Assembly: GCF_035953295.1 (NCBI RefSeq)
Contig: NZ_CP108370.1
Location: 4,369,001 to 4,433,000 of the forward strand
Length of the DNA stretch: 64,000 nt
Reading direction: 5' to 3'
Origin: Streptomyces sp. NBC_01335
GTDB taxonomy: Bacteria > Actinomycetota > Actinomycetes > Streptomycetales > Streptomycetaceae
Positions 8,060-16,275 of this stretch are shown here, piece by piece (within the stretch, counting starts at the first letter, position 1; each line of letters begins with the position of its first letter). A program made the translations under genes and the position numbers. The notes below the pieces were generated by a model that worked only from the letters and a program-made list of their open reading frames with translations, was not told the DNA's origin and did no database searches.

Positions 8060-8510
8060 CCGGACACGCTAGGGCAGCGTCCGGGTACGGGTCAGGTGAT
8101 CGCGGGCAGGAGCACCCGGCCGCGAGGGACGACGGGCTGCCTGATCGGCCGCCCGGTCTTCCCCGAAGCGTGACCGGCTGCCCCCGGGTGTGCCCGGGAG
8201 GCCCTTCCGGGAGGCGGACGGGCAGTGGTAGGCAGAGAACTGGATCCCGAGGAACGCCCACCCGCCCCGCTTCGGGCGGGGACCTGGCTCTCCCCGGCCC
8301 GCAGGGACGCCGTACCCGCCCGGAACACGGGGGGCGGTGGGCGAGCCCGCAGCTGACGGCGAGTCATGCTCCGGACGGTGCGGAAGCCACCGGCTGCCCT
8401 CAAGGGCACCGGCAGTGCCCCCGAACAGGTCCCGGAGGACGTTTCGGCGGCCCTCCCGCAGGGGCGAGAGTCGAGGTGGTTCCTGTCTCGTACCCCGAGG
8501 AGAGCAGAAC
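8060..8510. promoter_or_regulatory. 451-bp divergent intergenic region upstream of the sheath operon
   Basis: No convincing coding frame is present. The gap separates the leftward copy B gene from the rightward sheath gene and should contain both promoters and any operator for the structural operon. It includes GC-rich inverted segments around 8170-8215 (CCCGGGTGTGCCCGGGAGG and nearby repeats of CCGGGAGG). A ribosome-binding site GAGGAGAG at about 8497-8504 serves the sheath ATG at 8511. No sigma-factor consensus was identified with confidence. Confidence 0.4.
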
Positions 8511-10103
8511 ATGCCGTCCTATCTGTCGCCCGGCGTCTACGTCGAGGAGGTGGCCAGCGGCTCGCGTCCCATCGAGGGAGTGGGCACGTCGGTCGCCGCC
8601 TTCGTGGGACTCGCGCCGAGCGGTCCACTGAACGAGCCGACCCTGGTCACCAACTGGAGCCAGTACGTGGCGTCGTTCGGTGAGTTCACCGACGGGTACT
8701 ACCTGGCGCACTCCGTCTACGGCTTCTTCAACAACGGTGGCTCCGCGGCCTACGTGGTCCGCGTGGGCGGCTCCGCCGAGGGCGCGTCCTCCGACGGACC
8801 GGCCGGCTCCGGCCGCGCCGCGGTGAAGGCCACCACCGCCCCGGCCGCGCTGGAGGCCGGCGAGTTCCGGCCGCTCGGCGGGTTCTCGGTCGCGGCCATC
8901 GCGCCCGGCACCACCGGCGCGCTCAGCGTCGAGGTGACGCTTCCGGAGGACGACAGTCCGGCCGACCGGTTCAAGCTGACGGTCAAGGACGGCGACAAGG
9001 CCGTCGAGACCTTCGACGTGTCCGCCAAGAAGGGCGGCCGTACCTACGTCGTCACGCAGGTGAAGGAGCGCTCCAAGCTCATCACCGTGGCCGAGGCGGC
9101 GCCCGCCGGACAGCTGGTCCGGCCGGACGCGCAGACGGTCGCCCTCGCGGCTCCGTCGGCCGCCGCCCCCGCCGTGCCCGCCGACGATTCGTACCCCGGG
9201 GCGGCCCGCTACCTGGGCGACTCCGCGGACCGCACCGGCTTCGGCGGCCTGGAGGCGATCGACGAGATCTCCATGGTCGCGGTGCCCGACCTGATGGCCG
9301 CCTACCAGCGCGGTGCGATCGACCTGGAGGCCGTCAAGGCAGTCCAGTTGGGCCTGATCGCGCACTGCGAGCTCATGGGCGACCGGGTCGCGGTCATCGA
9401 CCCGCCGCCGAGCCTGAATGCCCGTCAGATCCGGGTGTGGCGCCAGGAGACGGCCGGTTACGACTCCAAGTACGCGGCCCTGTACTACCCGTGGATCAAG
9501 TCCTTCGACCCGTCCGTCGGTCAGTCGGTGCTGGTCCCGCCGAGCGGTCACGTCGCCGGCATCTGGGCCCGCAACGACTCCGAGCGCGGTGTGCACAAGG
9601 CCCCCGCCAACGAGGTCGTGCGCGGCGCGGTGGACCTGGAGACCCAGATCACCCGCGGCGAGCAGGACCTGCTCAACCCGATCGGCGTCAACTGCATCCG
9701 GGCCTTCCCCGGTCGCGGCATCCGCATCTGGGGTGCCCGTACCGTCTCCTCGGACCCGGCCTGGCGCTACCTGAACATCCGCCGCTACTTCAACTACCTG
9801 GAGGAGTCGATCCTCCTCGGTACCCAGTGGGTGGTGTTCGAGCCGAACGACCACGCCCTGTGGGCGCGCATCCGGCGCAACATCTCGGCGTTCCTGACCA
9901 ACGAGTGGCGCAGCGGCGCCCTCTTCGGCCAGCGCCCCGAGGAGGCCTTCTACGTCAAGTGTGACGAGGAGACCAACCCGCCGGAGTCGGTCGACGTCGG
10001 CCGTGTGGTGTGCGAGATCGGCATCGCGCCGGTCAAGCCCGCCGAGTTCGTGATCTTCCGACTGGCCCAGTTCTCCAGCGGCAACGGAGAGCTGGAGGAG
10101 TAG
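8511..10103 (+). CDS. CIS contractile sheath protein
   Basis: 530 aa from the ATG at 8511 with GAGGAGAG upstream. The start MPSYLSPGVYVEEVASGSRP is the standard phage-tail-sheath N-terminus. The C-terminal third has the conserved sheath core: NPIGVNCIRAFPGRGIRIWG, the RRYFNYLEESILLGTQWVVF helix and AFYVKCDEETNPPESVD. It belongs to the family of Afp2/Pvc2 and phage gp18. It polymerises around the tube and contracts to drive it forward. Residues about 85-215 form a variable surface insertion rich in Ala, Lys and Asp, as is usual for the exposed domain. Only one sheath gene is present, unlike Afp and PVC loci, which carry several. Confidence 0.96.
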   Translation: MPSYLSPGVYVEEVASGSRPIEGVGTSVAAFVGLAPSGPLNEPTLVTNWSQYVASFGEFTDGYYLAHSVYGFFNNGGSAAYVVRVGGSAEGASSDGPAGSGRAAVKATTAPAALEAGEFRPLGGFSVAAIAPGTTGALSVEVTLPEDDSPADRFKLTVKDGDKAVETFDVSAKKGGRTYVVTQVKERSKLITVAEAAPAGQLVRPDAQTVALAAPSAAAPAVPADDSYPGAARYLGDSADRTGFGGLEAIDEISMVAVPDLMAAYQRGAIDLEAVKAVQLGLIAHCELMGDRVAVIDPPPSLNARQIRVWRQETAGYDSKYAALYYPWIKSFDPSVGQSVLVPPSGHVAGIWARNDSERGVHKAPANEVVRGAVDLETQITRGEQDLLNPIGVNCIRAFPGRGIRIWGARTVSSDPAWRYLNIRRYFNYLEESILLGTQWVVFEPNDHALWARIRRNISAFLTNEWRSGALFGQRPEEAFYVKCDEETNPPESVDVGRVVCEIGIAPVKPAEFVIFRLAQFSSGNGELEE

Positions 10104-10111
10104 CAGCCGAT

Positions 10112-10151
10112 CCGGGTGGTGTCCGGCCGCGACCGGCCGGACACCACCCGG
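10112..10151 (+). terminator. Strong hairpin between sheath and tube genes
   Basis: An 18-bp perfect stem: CCGGGTGGTGTCCGGCCG at 10112-10129 pairs with its complement at 10134-10151 across a CGAC loop. No U-tract follows. It begins 8 nt after the sheath stop and 89 nt before the tube start, so it is either a partial terminator or a 3' stabilising structure. Confidence 0.65.
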
Positions 10152-10240
10152 GCCTCGGGCTCCGACCCGGTTCGTACCGGGCCTGGTTGGCTTCACCGCC
10201 GTAGCGCCATCCCACAGACCTTCACAAGGACAGCGAACAC

Positions 10241-10684
10241 ATGAGTCTCCAGCCGGGTGACGCCCTCACCTCGCACAATTTCGGCCTGCAGATCGACGGT
10301 GTCATGGTCGAGTACCTCGCCGAGGTCAGTGGCATGAGCATCGAGCAGGACGTCATCACCTACCAGCAGAACACCCCCAACGGCCAGAACGTGGTCAAGA
10401 ACATGCCGGGTGTGAAGAAGAACGGCACCTGCACGGTCATCCGCGGTATGACGCAGTCGGCTTCGTTCACCCAGTGGATCAACCAGTCGATCTCCGGCCA
10501 GATGACCACGGCCCGCAAGAACGCCTCCATCATCATGATGGACTTCCAGAACAACCCGGTGAAGCGCTACCACCTGCGCAACGCCTGGTGCAGCAAGATC
10601 GACGCGAGCACGGTGAAGGCCGGCGAGGCGTCCGCGCTCACCGAGACGGTCACCATCGTGTTCGAAGAACTGGTCATCGAGTAA
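10241..10684 (+). CDS. CIS inner tube protein (gp19/Hcp fold), first copy
   Basis: 147 aa from the ATG at 10241 with AAGGA about 10 nt upstream. Typical tail-tube signatures are NFGLQIDGVMVEYLAEVSGM near the N-terminus, PGVKKNGTCTVIRGMT in the middle, and the C-terminal AGEASALTETVTIVFEELVIE. This is the major tube protein (Afp1/Pvc1 class), which stacks as hexameric rings inside the sheath. It lies 137 bp after the sheath gene behind a hairpin. Its stop overlaps the next start (TAATG at 10682-10686). Confidence 0.93.
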   Translation: MSLQPGDALTSHNFGLQIDGVMVEYLAEVSGMSIEQDVITYQQNTPNGQNVVKNMPGVKKNGTCTVIRGMTQSASFTQWINQSISGQMTTARKNASIIMMDFQNNPVKRYHLRNAWCSKIDASTVKAGEASALTETVTIVFEELVIE

Positions 10685-11238
10685 TGCGTCGTTCGGCCGC
10701 CAGGGCCGGCGCGTTCGCCCAGGAGTCCGGTGCGGAGACGGCGCAGCCCGCGCCCACCGCCGTACCGGACGCGCAGTCCGCCGCGCAGATCCCGCAGCCG
10801 CAGCCGACGCAGCAGGAGCAGGTGCCGCAACAGCAGCAGGTGCCGCAACAGCAGCAGCAACGGTACGAGCTGCGCACCGAGTTCGCGTTCCAGCTGCCGC
10901 GCGGTTACGTGGACGACTCGGGCACCGTGCACCGGGACGGGATCATGCGCCTCTCGACGGCGCGCGACGAACTCGTCCCGCTGCGCGACGTGCGCGTCCA
11001 GGAGAACCCGGCGTTCCTGTCGGTGGTGCTGCTGGGCCGGGTGATCACCCGGCTCGGCACGCTGCCGATGATCCACGACGGCATCGTGGAGAACATGTTC
11101 GCCTCCGACCTGGCCTTCCTGCAGGACTTCTACCGCCAGATCAACGCGGAGGGCCACACCCGCGCGTCGGTGGAATGCCCGCACTGTTCCGAGCCCTTCG
11201 AGGTCGAGCTCGGCGGGAGCCGCCTGGGGGAATCGTGA
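10684..11238 (+). CDS. Phage tail assembly-like protein (gp41 family) of the CIS
   Basis: 184 aa; the ATG at 10684 overlaps the tube stop. The first 60 residues are a low-complexity Gln/Pro stretch, including two PQQQQ runs. The folded part begins at RYELRTEFAFQLPRGYVDDSG and continues with GTVHRDGIMRLSTARDEL, EIxPL-like pattern LVPLRDVRVQENPAFLSVVL and a C-terminal CPHC pair. This resembles T4-gp41-like tail assembly proteins found between tube and tape-measure or hub genes in CIS loci. It probably acts as a tail assembly chaperone. The single CPHC pair could be half of a metal site. It overlaps the following small gene by 4 nt. Confidence 0.7.
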   Translation: MRRSAARAGAFAQESGAETAQPAPTAVPDAQSAAQIPQPQPTQQEQVPQQQQVPQQQQQRYELRTEFAFQLPRGYVDDSGTVHRDGIMRLSTARDELVPLRDVRVQENPAFLSVVLLGRVITRLGTLPMIHDGIVENMFASDLAFLQDFYRQINAEGHTRASVECPHCSEPFEVELGGSRLGES

Positions 11239-11393
11239 CGTACGCGAACGACCGGCTGCACGAGGAGATCGCGTACGTCGCCTACCACTTCCACTGGAGC
11301 CTGGAGCAGATCCTGGACCTCGAACACCAGGACCGGCGCCGCTACACCGACCAGATCGCGTCCTTCGTGACGCGCGCAGGCGCGGAGGGCTGA
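11235..11393 (+). CDS. Small conserved CIS protein (DUF6760-like)
   Basis: 52 aa from a GTG at 11235 that overlaps the previous stop (GTGA). The sequence TYANDRLHEEIAYVAYHFHW followed by SLEQILDLEHQDRRRY is almost all helical. It matches the tiny protein found right after the gp41-like gene in many phage-like CIS clusters, where the two reading frames resemble the G/GT pair of tail chaperones. Longer upstream starts would add residues antisense to nothing obvious but would overlap the previous gene far more. Function is unproven; the coupling suggests it works with the gp41-like protein. Confidence 0.65.
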   Translation: MTYANDRLHEEIAYVAYHFHWSLEQILDLEHQDRRRYTDQIASFVTRAGAEG

Positions 11394-11396
11394 GCC

Positions 11397-14300
11397 GTGG
11401 GGTTCCTGGAGCGGTTCAAGGCAGGCCGGGCGGGCGGTACGGGCACGGGTGCGAGTACCGGCACGGGTGCGGCGGCCGTACCGTCCGAGGGCGCTGCGTC
11501 CGTACCGTCCGTGGGTGCGGCATCCGTACCGTCCGTGGGTGCGGCGGAGTCCGCGCACGGCGGTGCCGACGCGGGCCGGGCGGCGGCGACGGAACCGGCG
11601 GGCGGCCGTGCGCCGGTCGCCGCGTCCTGGGCCGGGCTGCCGCCGATCCAGCGTGCGGTGGCCACCGGCCCGGCGGGGATCGCGGATTCCGGGTTCGGCG
11701 GCCGGCTGCCGACCTGGCAGAACCCGTCGTTCATGGGCACCGCGTCCCACGCCGTCCTGGACGGCCGGTCGAACTCGGTAATCGGCGGCGGTACGCGCCC
11801 GGCGTCGGCCCGGCCCGTACCCGGCCTCGAACGCCGTGCGGGCGCACTGCCGTTGGCGGGCAACGACGCCACGGTGCAGCGTGCCCCGGCCGTCCCGCTG
11901 CGGGCCCTCCCCGCGAGCTTCCCGGGTACACCGGGGGTGCCCGCGCCCGCGCCCGCCGCTTCCCGCGCGCGCACCGCGCGGCCGGTTCCGGCTGCGGTTC
12001 CGGTTCAGGGCGTGACTCCGGCTGTGACCCCGGCTCCGGGTGCGGCTCCGGTCGGGGTCGCCCCGGGTCCGGTGGTTCAGCGCAGCGCGGCGACGGCGGC
12101 CGGTCCGGCCTCCGTAGGCGGGTCCGCCCCGGCGCCGGCCGCTGCTCCTGCCTCCGCTCCGGTGCCGGTACGGCACGTGACCCCGGCCGGTCCCGAGTCC
12201 CCGGCTGCCGTTCCCCCCTCGCCGCGCGCGGGTCTGCGGGTGACGCCGGTCGCGGCGAGCCCGTCCCCCCGGCCGACGGCCCTGACCCGGGCGCAGCCCG
12301 GGGCGGCGGTGCAGCGGCGGTCCCTGCCGGTGGCACGGCGGAACGCGGGCGCCGTGAGCGGGGCCCCCACGAGCGGGGCCTCCATGAGCGGGGCCTCCAT
12401 GAGCGGGGCCCCTACGAGTGGCGCGGAACCGCTTGCCGCTCCGGTGCGGCGAGCGGCCGTCCCGCGTGAGGGCGGTACGGCGGGGGAGGCTTCGGGCGGA
12501 GGTTCCGGCCCGACGGGCCCTGGTCCGGCGGGCGTGAGTCCTGCTCCGGCGGGGCCTGCTCCGGTGGGTGTGGCACCTGGTCCGGTGGGGCCCGGTCCGG
12601 CTGTTTCCGGTCGTGCGGTTTCCGCTCCGGCCGTGCAGCGGTCGGCGGTGGAGCTGCCGGTGGTGCAGCCGTCGGTGATTGAGCCGCAGGTGGTGCAGCG
12701 TTCGACCGTACAGCCGACTCGGCACGCGGCGGGCCCGGCGCGTGCCGAGTCGGGAGCGCCCGCCGCGTCCGCGTCCGCCGCGCCGGTCAAGGGCACCTCG
12801 GCGGGGGCCGTCGGCCCTTCCGGCCCCGCCGACAGCCCCTCCGTGGGGAAGAGTTCGGCGCGTCCCGGCCGTCGCGTCGGCGTGGGGGCCCCGGTCCGTG
12901 GGGACTCCGGTCCCGCCCGGCCTCCCGTCGCCCCGAGCCCTTCCGCGAGCGTCGCGCCGGCCCCTTCCGCGAGCGTCGACGCGGGGGCGGCACGCGACGG
13001 TGCCCCGGTGCAGCGCGCGGCGGCCGCTGACGCTCCCGTGCGGCGTGCGGGGGCTGATGATGCTCCGGTGCGGCGTGCGGGGGGCGGTGACGTTCCCGTC
13101 CAGCGCGCTGCCGTTGTGCGCAGCGAGGCCCGGGGCGGGCAGCCCGCGCAGCCCGTGCAGGGCGCGCCTTCCCCGCAGCCGTCCGGGGCCACCCCCGGAG
13201 CCGTTCGGCCCTCGGCTCCGGCCGCGCCCGCCGCGCGTACCGCAGCGCCGCTGCCCGTCGTCCAGCGAGCGCCCGAATCCGCGCGGCAGCAGCCCGCCTC
13301 GCCGTCGCGGTCCGTCGGTGGTCCGGCGGCTTCACCCCGCACCGGTCCCGCGGCGACCGCCTCCACGCCGACCGCGCCGGGTGGCCGCAGTTCCTCGTCC
13401 GGCACGCCGTCCGGCTCCCCTTCGGAGGCCGCGTCCGGCTCGGCGCCGGTGGCTTCGCCCGCCCCGGGGATCGCCGTCCAACGCGCCTCCGCCCAGCCGA
13501 TCACCCCGGCGCCCGGACCTGTGCACTCCGCCCAGCCCGCCCAGCCCGCCCAGCCCGCCCAGCCCGTGCAGCCCGCCCAGTCCGTGCAGTCTGCTCAGCC
13601 GACGAGACCGACCCCGGCGCCCTCCTCCGCCCCTGCGTCCGGCACAACTTCGCTGCCCAGCAGCCCCGTTCAGCCAGGCCCCCCCGTCCAGCGGGCGGCG
13701 GCCCGCTCCGGGGCCCAGGGGCAGCCCGCCGGGCGGACGGCGGACTCCTCCGCCGTGCCGCCCGTCCGGGAAAGCGCTGCCCGTCCGCCGTCCCGCACGG
13801 GTCTGGGCGCTCCGATCGCCTCGGCGCCTCCGGTACGTACCTCCGCTCCGGCCCCCGCCGTCCAACGGGCCATGGGCACCCTCGTCCCGGCCCCGTCCGC
13901 GAGCGCCAACCCGTCCCCAGCCCCGTCCCCAGCCCGGTTGTCGGCCCCGGTCCCGTCTCCGGCGACTCCGCGCCGCTCGCCCCTCGGCGCCCCGATGAGT
14001 GCCGTGCCCACCGACGCCGCGCCGACGCCCGCCCAGCCCGTTCAGCGTGCACAGCCCGCACAGTCGGCGCGTACGGCCCAGGCTCCGACCTCGCGTACGG
14101 CTCCGGCACCGGCCGCCCGCGCCCTTCCGCCGGTCCCGCCGCTTCCCTTCGTACAGCGGTCACCGGCGCAGTCGCAGTCCCAGGCTCCGCAGTCGCAGGC
14201 TCCGCAGTCCCAGCTTCCGCAGCCCTCGATGCCGCAGCCCCAGCTTCCGCAGCCCCCGGTGTCGCAGTCCCCGATTCAGCGGGCCCAACTCCGACAGCCT

Positions 14301-15014
14301 CAAGCGTCGTTGGCGCCGCTGCCTCTCCCGGTGGCCGCGCCCAGCTCCGTACAGCCGCCGCTTTCGACCGGGCCGCTCCCGACCGCGCTGCCGCCGACGC
14401 TGCCGTCAACGCCGATGCCGACCCCGGCGCCGGCGCCGGCCGTGCCGGCCGCGCTCCAGCGCAGCGTCGCGGCTCCCGCGAGGGCGGTGCCGCTGCGCCG
14501 TCCGGTGACGGCCCGGGCCCAGGCGGCCGGCGGTTCCGCCGCCGTGGCTCCGCTCTCGGCCCCCGAGGCTCAGGCGGCTCCGGCGGCCCCGATGCCGGTC
14601 GTCCAGCGGCTCTGGGGGCGGCACTCCAAGAAGGCCGGGACCACTCCCGTCCACTCCGGCTCGTCCGCGCTCGGCAGCCTCGCGTCCGCCGCCGCGGCCA
14701 CGGTCGCCGGCCACCTCGCGCACGCCGCGCCGCCCACCCGCCCGGCCGGGCCGCCGCCGTACACGCCTGCCGGGCCGCCGCCCCCCTACACCCCCGGCGC
14801 GGCCCCGGCGTCGTACGCGCCGCCACCGTACGCACCGCCGCCCCCGCCGGCGTACCAGGCGGTCCCCGACGGCACGTTCGATCCCAAGGAGCTCACGGAG
14901 TTCCAGCTCGACGAGCTGGCGCACCGGCTCATCGGCCGGATCACCCGGCTGATCCGCACCGAACTCCGGCTGGACCGCGAGCGGATCGGCAAGCTCCGCG
15001 ATCCCCGCCGCTGA
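11397..15014 (+). CDS. 1205-aa low-complexity Pro/Ala/Val protein with recurring VQR motifs; possible tape-measure or scaffold
   Basis: Starts with GTG at 11397, 3 nt after the previous stop. Almost the whole chain is Pro/Ala/Ser/Val-rich and predicted disordered. About 17 hydrophobic-Gln-Arg motifs (VQRA, VQRS, IQRA, LQRS) recur between residues 83 and 1070, about 60 residues apart on average. Short conserved-looking islands are PTWQNPSFMGTASHAVLDGR near residue 103 and the C-terminal helical segment FDPKELTEFQLDELAHRLIG followed by RITRLIRTELRLDRERIGKL. Before it is a PPYTP-rich stretch. Position between tube and hub genes and length would suit a tape-measure or scaffolding role, but no transmembrane helix or coiled coil is evident. 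I do not recognise a defined family. Confidence 0.6.
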   Translation: MGFLERFKAGRAGGTGTGASTGTGAAAVPSEGAASVPSVGAASVPSVGAAESAHGGADAGRAAATEPAGGRAPVAASWAGLPPIQRAVATGPAGIADSGFGGRLPTWQNPSFMGTASHAVLDGRSNSVIGGGTRPASARPVPGLERRAGALPLAGNDATVQRAPAVPLRALPASFPGTPGVPAPAPAASRARTARPVPAAVPVQGVTPAVTPAPGAAPVGVAPGPVVQRSAATAAGPASVGGSAPAPAAAPASAPVPVRHVTPAGPESPAAVPPSPRAGLRVTPVAASPSPRPTALTRAQPGAAVQRRSLPVARRNAGAVSGAPTSGASMSGASMSGAPTSGAEPLAAPVRRAAVPREGGTAGEASGGGSGPTGPGPAGVSPAPAGPAPVGVAPGPVGPGPAVSGRAVSAPAVQRSAVELPVVQPSVIEPQVVQRSTVQPTRHAAGPARAESGAPAASASAAPVKGTSAGAVGPSGPADSPSVGKSSARPGRRVGVGAPVRGDSGPARPPVAPSPSASVAPAPSASVDAGAARDGAPVQRAAAADAPVRRAGADDAPVRRAGGGDVPVQRAAVVRSEARGGQPAQPVQGAPSPQPSGATPGAVRPSAPAAPAARTAAPLPVVQRAPESARQQPASPSRSVGGPAASPRTGPAATASTPTAPGGRSSSSGTPSGSPSEAASGSAPVASPAPGIAVQRASAQPITPAPGPVHSAQPAQPAQPAQPVQPAQSVQSAQPTRPTPAPSSAPASGTTSLPSSPVQPGPPVQRAAARSGAQGQPAGRTADSSAVPPVRESAARPPSRTGLGAPIASAPPVRTSAPAPAVQRAMGTLVPAPSASANPSPAPSPARLSAPVPSPATPRRSPLGAPMSAVPTDAAPTPAQPVQRAQPAQSARTAQAPTSRTAPAPAARALPPVPPLPFVQRSPAQSQSQAPQSQAPQSQLPQPSMPQPQLPQPPVSQSPIQRAQLRQPQASLAPLPLPVAAPSSVQPPLSTGPLPTALPPTLPSTPMPTPAPAPAVPAALQRSVAAPARAVPLRRPVTARAQAAGGSAAVAPLSAPEAQAAPAAPMPVVQRLWGRHSKKAGTTPVHSGSSALGSLASAAAATVAGHLAHAAPPTRPAGPPPYTPAGPPPPYTPGAAPASYAPPPYAPPPPPAYQAVPDGTFDPKELTEFQLDELAHRLIGRITRLIRTELRLDRERIGKLRDPRR

Positions 15015-15111
15015 CCGCCACCGACCGCCGCTGACCGCAGCCTGGCACCGCCGAGAAAGCCGCCCCGCACCGACCCGTCCGACCGCACCACAGAGAGAAA
15101 GGTCCGCCGAG

Positions 15112-15537
15112 ATGCCCTCCAGTCAAGACCCGGGCTCCACCATCTGGTTCTCCCTCAGCATCGACGGCGAGAGCCTCGGCTACTTCAACGGGTGCGAGGG
15201 GCTGTCGTCCGAGGTGGAGATCGAGCACCACCAGGAGGGCGGCAACAACGGCTTCGTGTGGGCGCTGCCGACCCGGGTCACCTTCTCCACGATCCGGCTG
15301 ACCCGTCCCCTCACCCCGGACACCGCGAAGGTCGCCAAGTGGATCTCGTCCGTGCAGACCGGGATCACGCGGCCCACCGCGCAGATCGCGGCGCTGCGCG
15401 CGGACGGCTCGGAGGTCGCCAGCTGGGGTCTCATCGACGTGCTGCCGGTGCGCTGGACCGGGCCCACCCTCGACCCCGCGAGTCCGGCCGTGGCGACCGA
15501 GGTCCTGGAGATCGTCCACCACGGATTCACGAACTGA
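15112..15537 (+). CDS. CIS tube protein, second copy (gp19/Hcp fold, Afp5/Pvc5 class)
   Basis: 141 aa from the ATG at 15112 with AGAAAGG upstream. IWFSLSIDGESLGYFNGCEG is the usual tube-family N-terminus, followed by HHQEGGNNGFVWALPTRVTF and a C-terminal ATEVLEIVHHGF. It resembles the minor tube subunit that joins the baseplate hub to the main tube in Afp and PVC. It is clearly diverged from the tube protein at 10241. It lies 15 nt before the LysM gene, in the hub part of the operon. Confidence 0.88.
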   Translation: MPSSQDPGSTIWFSLSIDGESLGYFNGCEGLSSEVEIEHHQEGGNNGFVWALPTRVTFSTIRLTRPLTPDTAKVAKWISSVQTGITRPTAQIAALRADGSEVASWGLIDVLPVRWTGPTLDPASPAVATEVLEIVHHGFTN

Positions 15538-15552
15538 GAGGCGGCCGACACC

Positions 15553-16275
15553 ATGGCCAAGGGCAGCAAGGGCGCCGGCAAGAGCCTCGTACGCGCCAAC
15601 CTGGCGATCCACGAACCCCCGGTGGGCGACAGCATGACCCCCGGCGGGATCATCGAGACCTTCGCCTTCGACTTCAATCCGTCCCAACTCTCGCTGAGCC
15701 GACGAGCGTTGTGGACGGCGACCCCGGCGCAGATCGAACGGACCGGTGCGAAGCCGGAGTTCATGGGTGTCGAGGCGATGCAGATGGGTCTGGAGATCTT
15801 CCTCGACTCCTCCGACAAGCCGACCGGCAACACCGTGCTGAAGAAGGTGGAGTCGCTGCTCGACTGCTGCGAGGTGACCCTGCGCAGCATCGGTGCCAAG
15901 AAGCCCTCGCCGCCGTGGGTCGTCTTCCAGTGGGGGGCGTTCTCGACGGTGCGGTTCACCGCCTACATCAGCTCCGTCGACGTCTCGTACACGGTGTTCG
16001 GCACCACCGGCGTCCCCATCCGGGCCACCGCCCGGTTGCAGCTGACCGAGATCCCCAGCAAGACCAGGGGGCAGAACCCGACGTCCGGTGCGCTCACCGC
16101 GCAGCGCGTCCACCGGGTCGTGGCGGGCGACTCGTTGCAGTCGCTGGCCTGGCGGGAGTACGGGAGCGCCGCCGCCTGGAGGTCGATCGCCCGGGTCAAC
16201 GGCATCGACGACCCCCGGGTCCTGTCCCCCGGAACCGAATTGATCATGCCGTCCGCAGAGGAGGTGCGTGGCTGA
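15553..16275 (+). CDS. LysM-containing baseplate hub protein (Afp7/Pvc7 class)
   Basis: 240 aa. The N-terminal 170 residues hold the CIS tube-initiator domain, with FAFDFNPSQLSLSRRALWTA and the aromatic PPWVVFQWGAFSTVRFTAYI. The C-terminal 55 residues are a LysM module: HRVVAGDSLQSLAWREYGSA through INGIDDPRVLSPGTELIMP-like residues. In Afp/Pvc particles this protein sits between the spike and the tube and corresponds to phage gp53-like or gpX-like proteins. The stop overlaps the spike ATG (TGATG at 16273-16277), so the two are coupled. Confidence 0.9.
   Translation: MAKGSKGAGKSLVRANLAIHEPPVGDSMTPGGIIETFAFDFNPSQLSLSRRALWTATPAQIERTGAKPEFMGVEAMQMGLEIFLDSSDKPTGNTVLKKVESLLDCCEVTLRSIGAKKPSPPWVVFQWGAFSTVRFTAYISSVDVSYTVFGTTGVPIRATARLQLTEIPSKTRGQNPTSGALTAQRVHRVVAGDSLQSLAWREYGSAAAWRSIARVNGIDDPRVLSPGTELIMPSAEEVRG

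Noticed and set aside
6074..8173. Long open frame (about 700 codons) on the plus strand, antisense to the membrane-protein copies
   Set aside because: It repeats the same Gly-rich antisense translation in both copies, has no start site and reads through the promoter of copy A; it is an artefact of strong strand composition in the duplicated block.
12077..13504. Long reverse-strand frames inside the VQR-repeat gene
   Set aside because: They mirror the Pro/Ala-rich coding sequence as Gly/Ala/Thr runs with no start signals; typical shadow frames in high-GC repetitive DNA.
13540..13610. CCCAGCCCG short repeats considered as a CRISPR-like array
   Set aside because: They are in-frame AQP codon repeats inside the VQR-repeat protein with no spacers; no CRISPR array or cas gene is present in the window.
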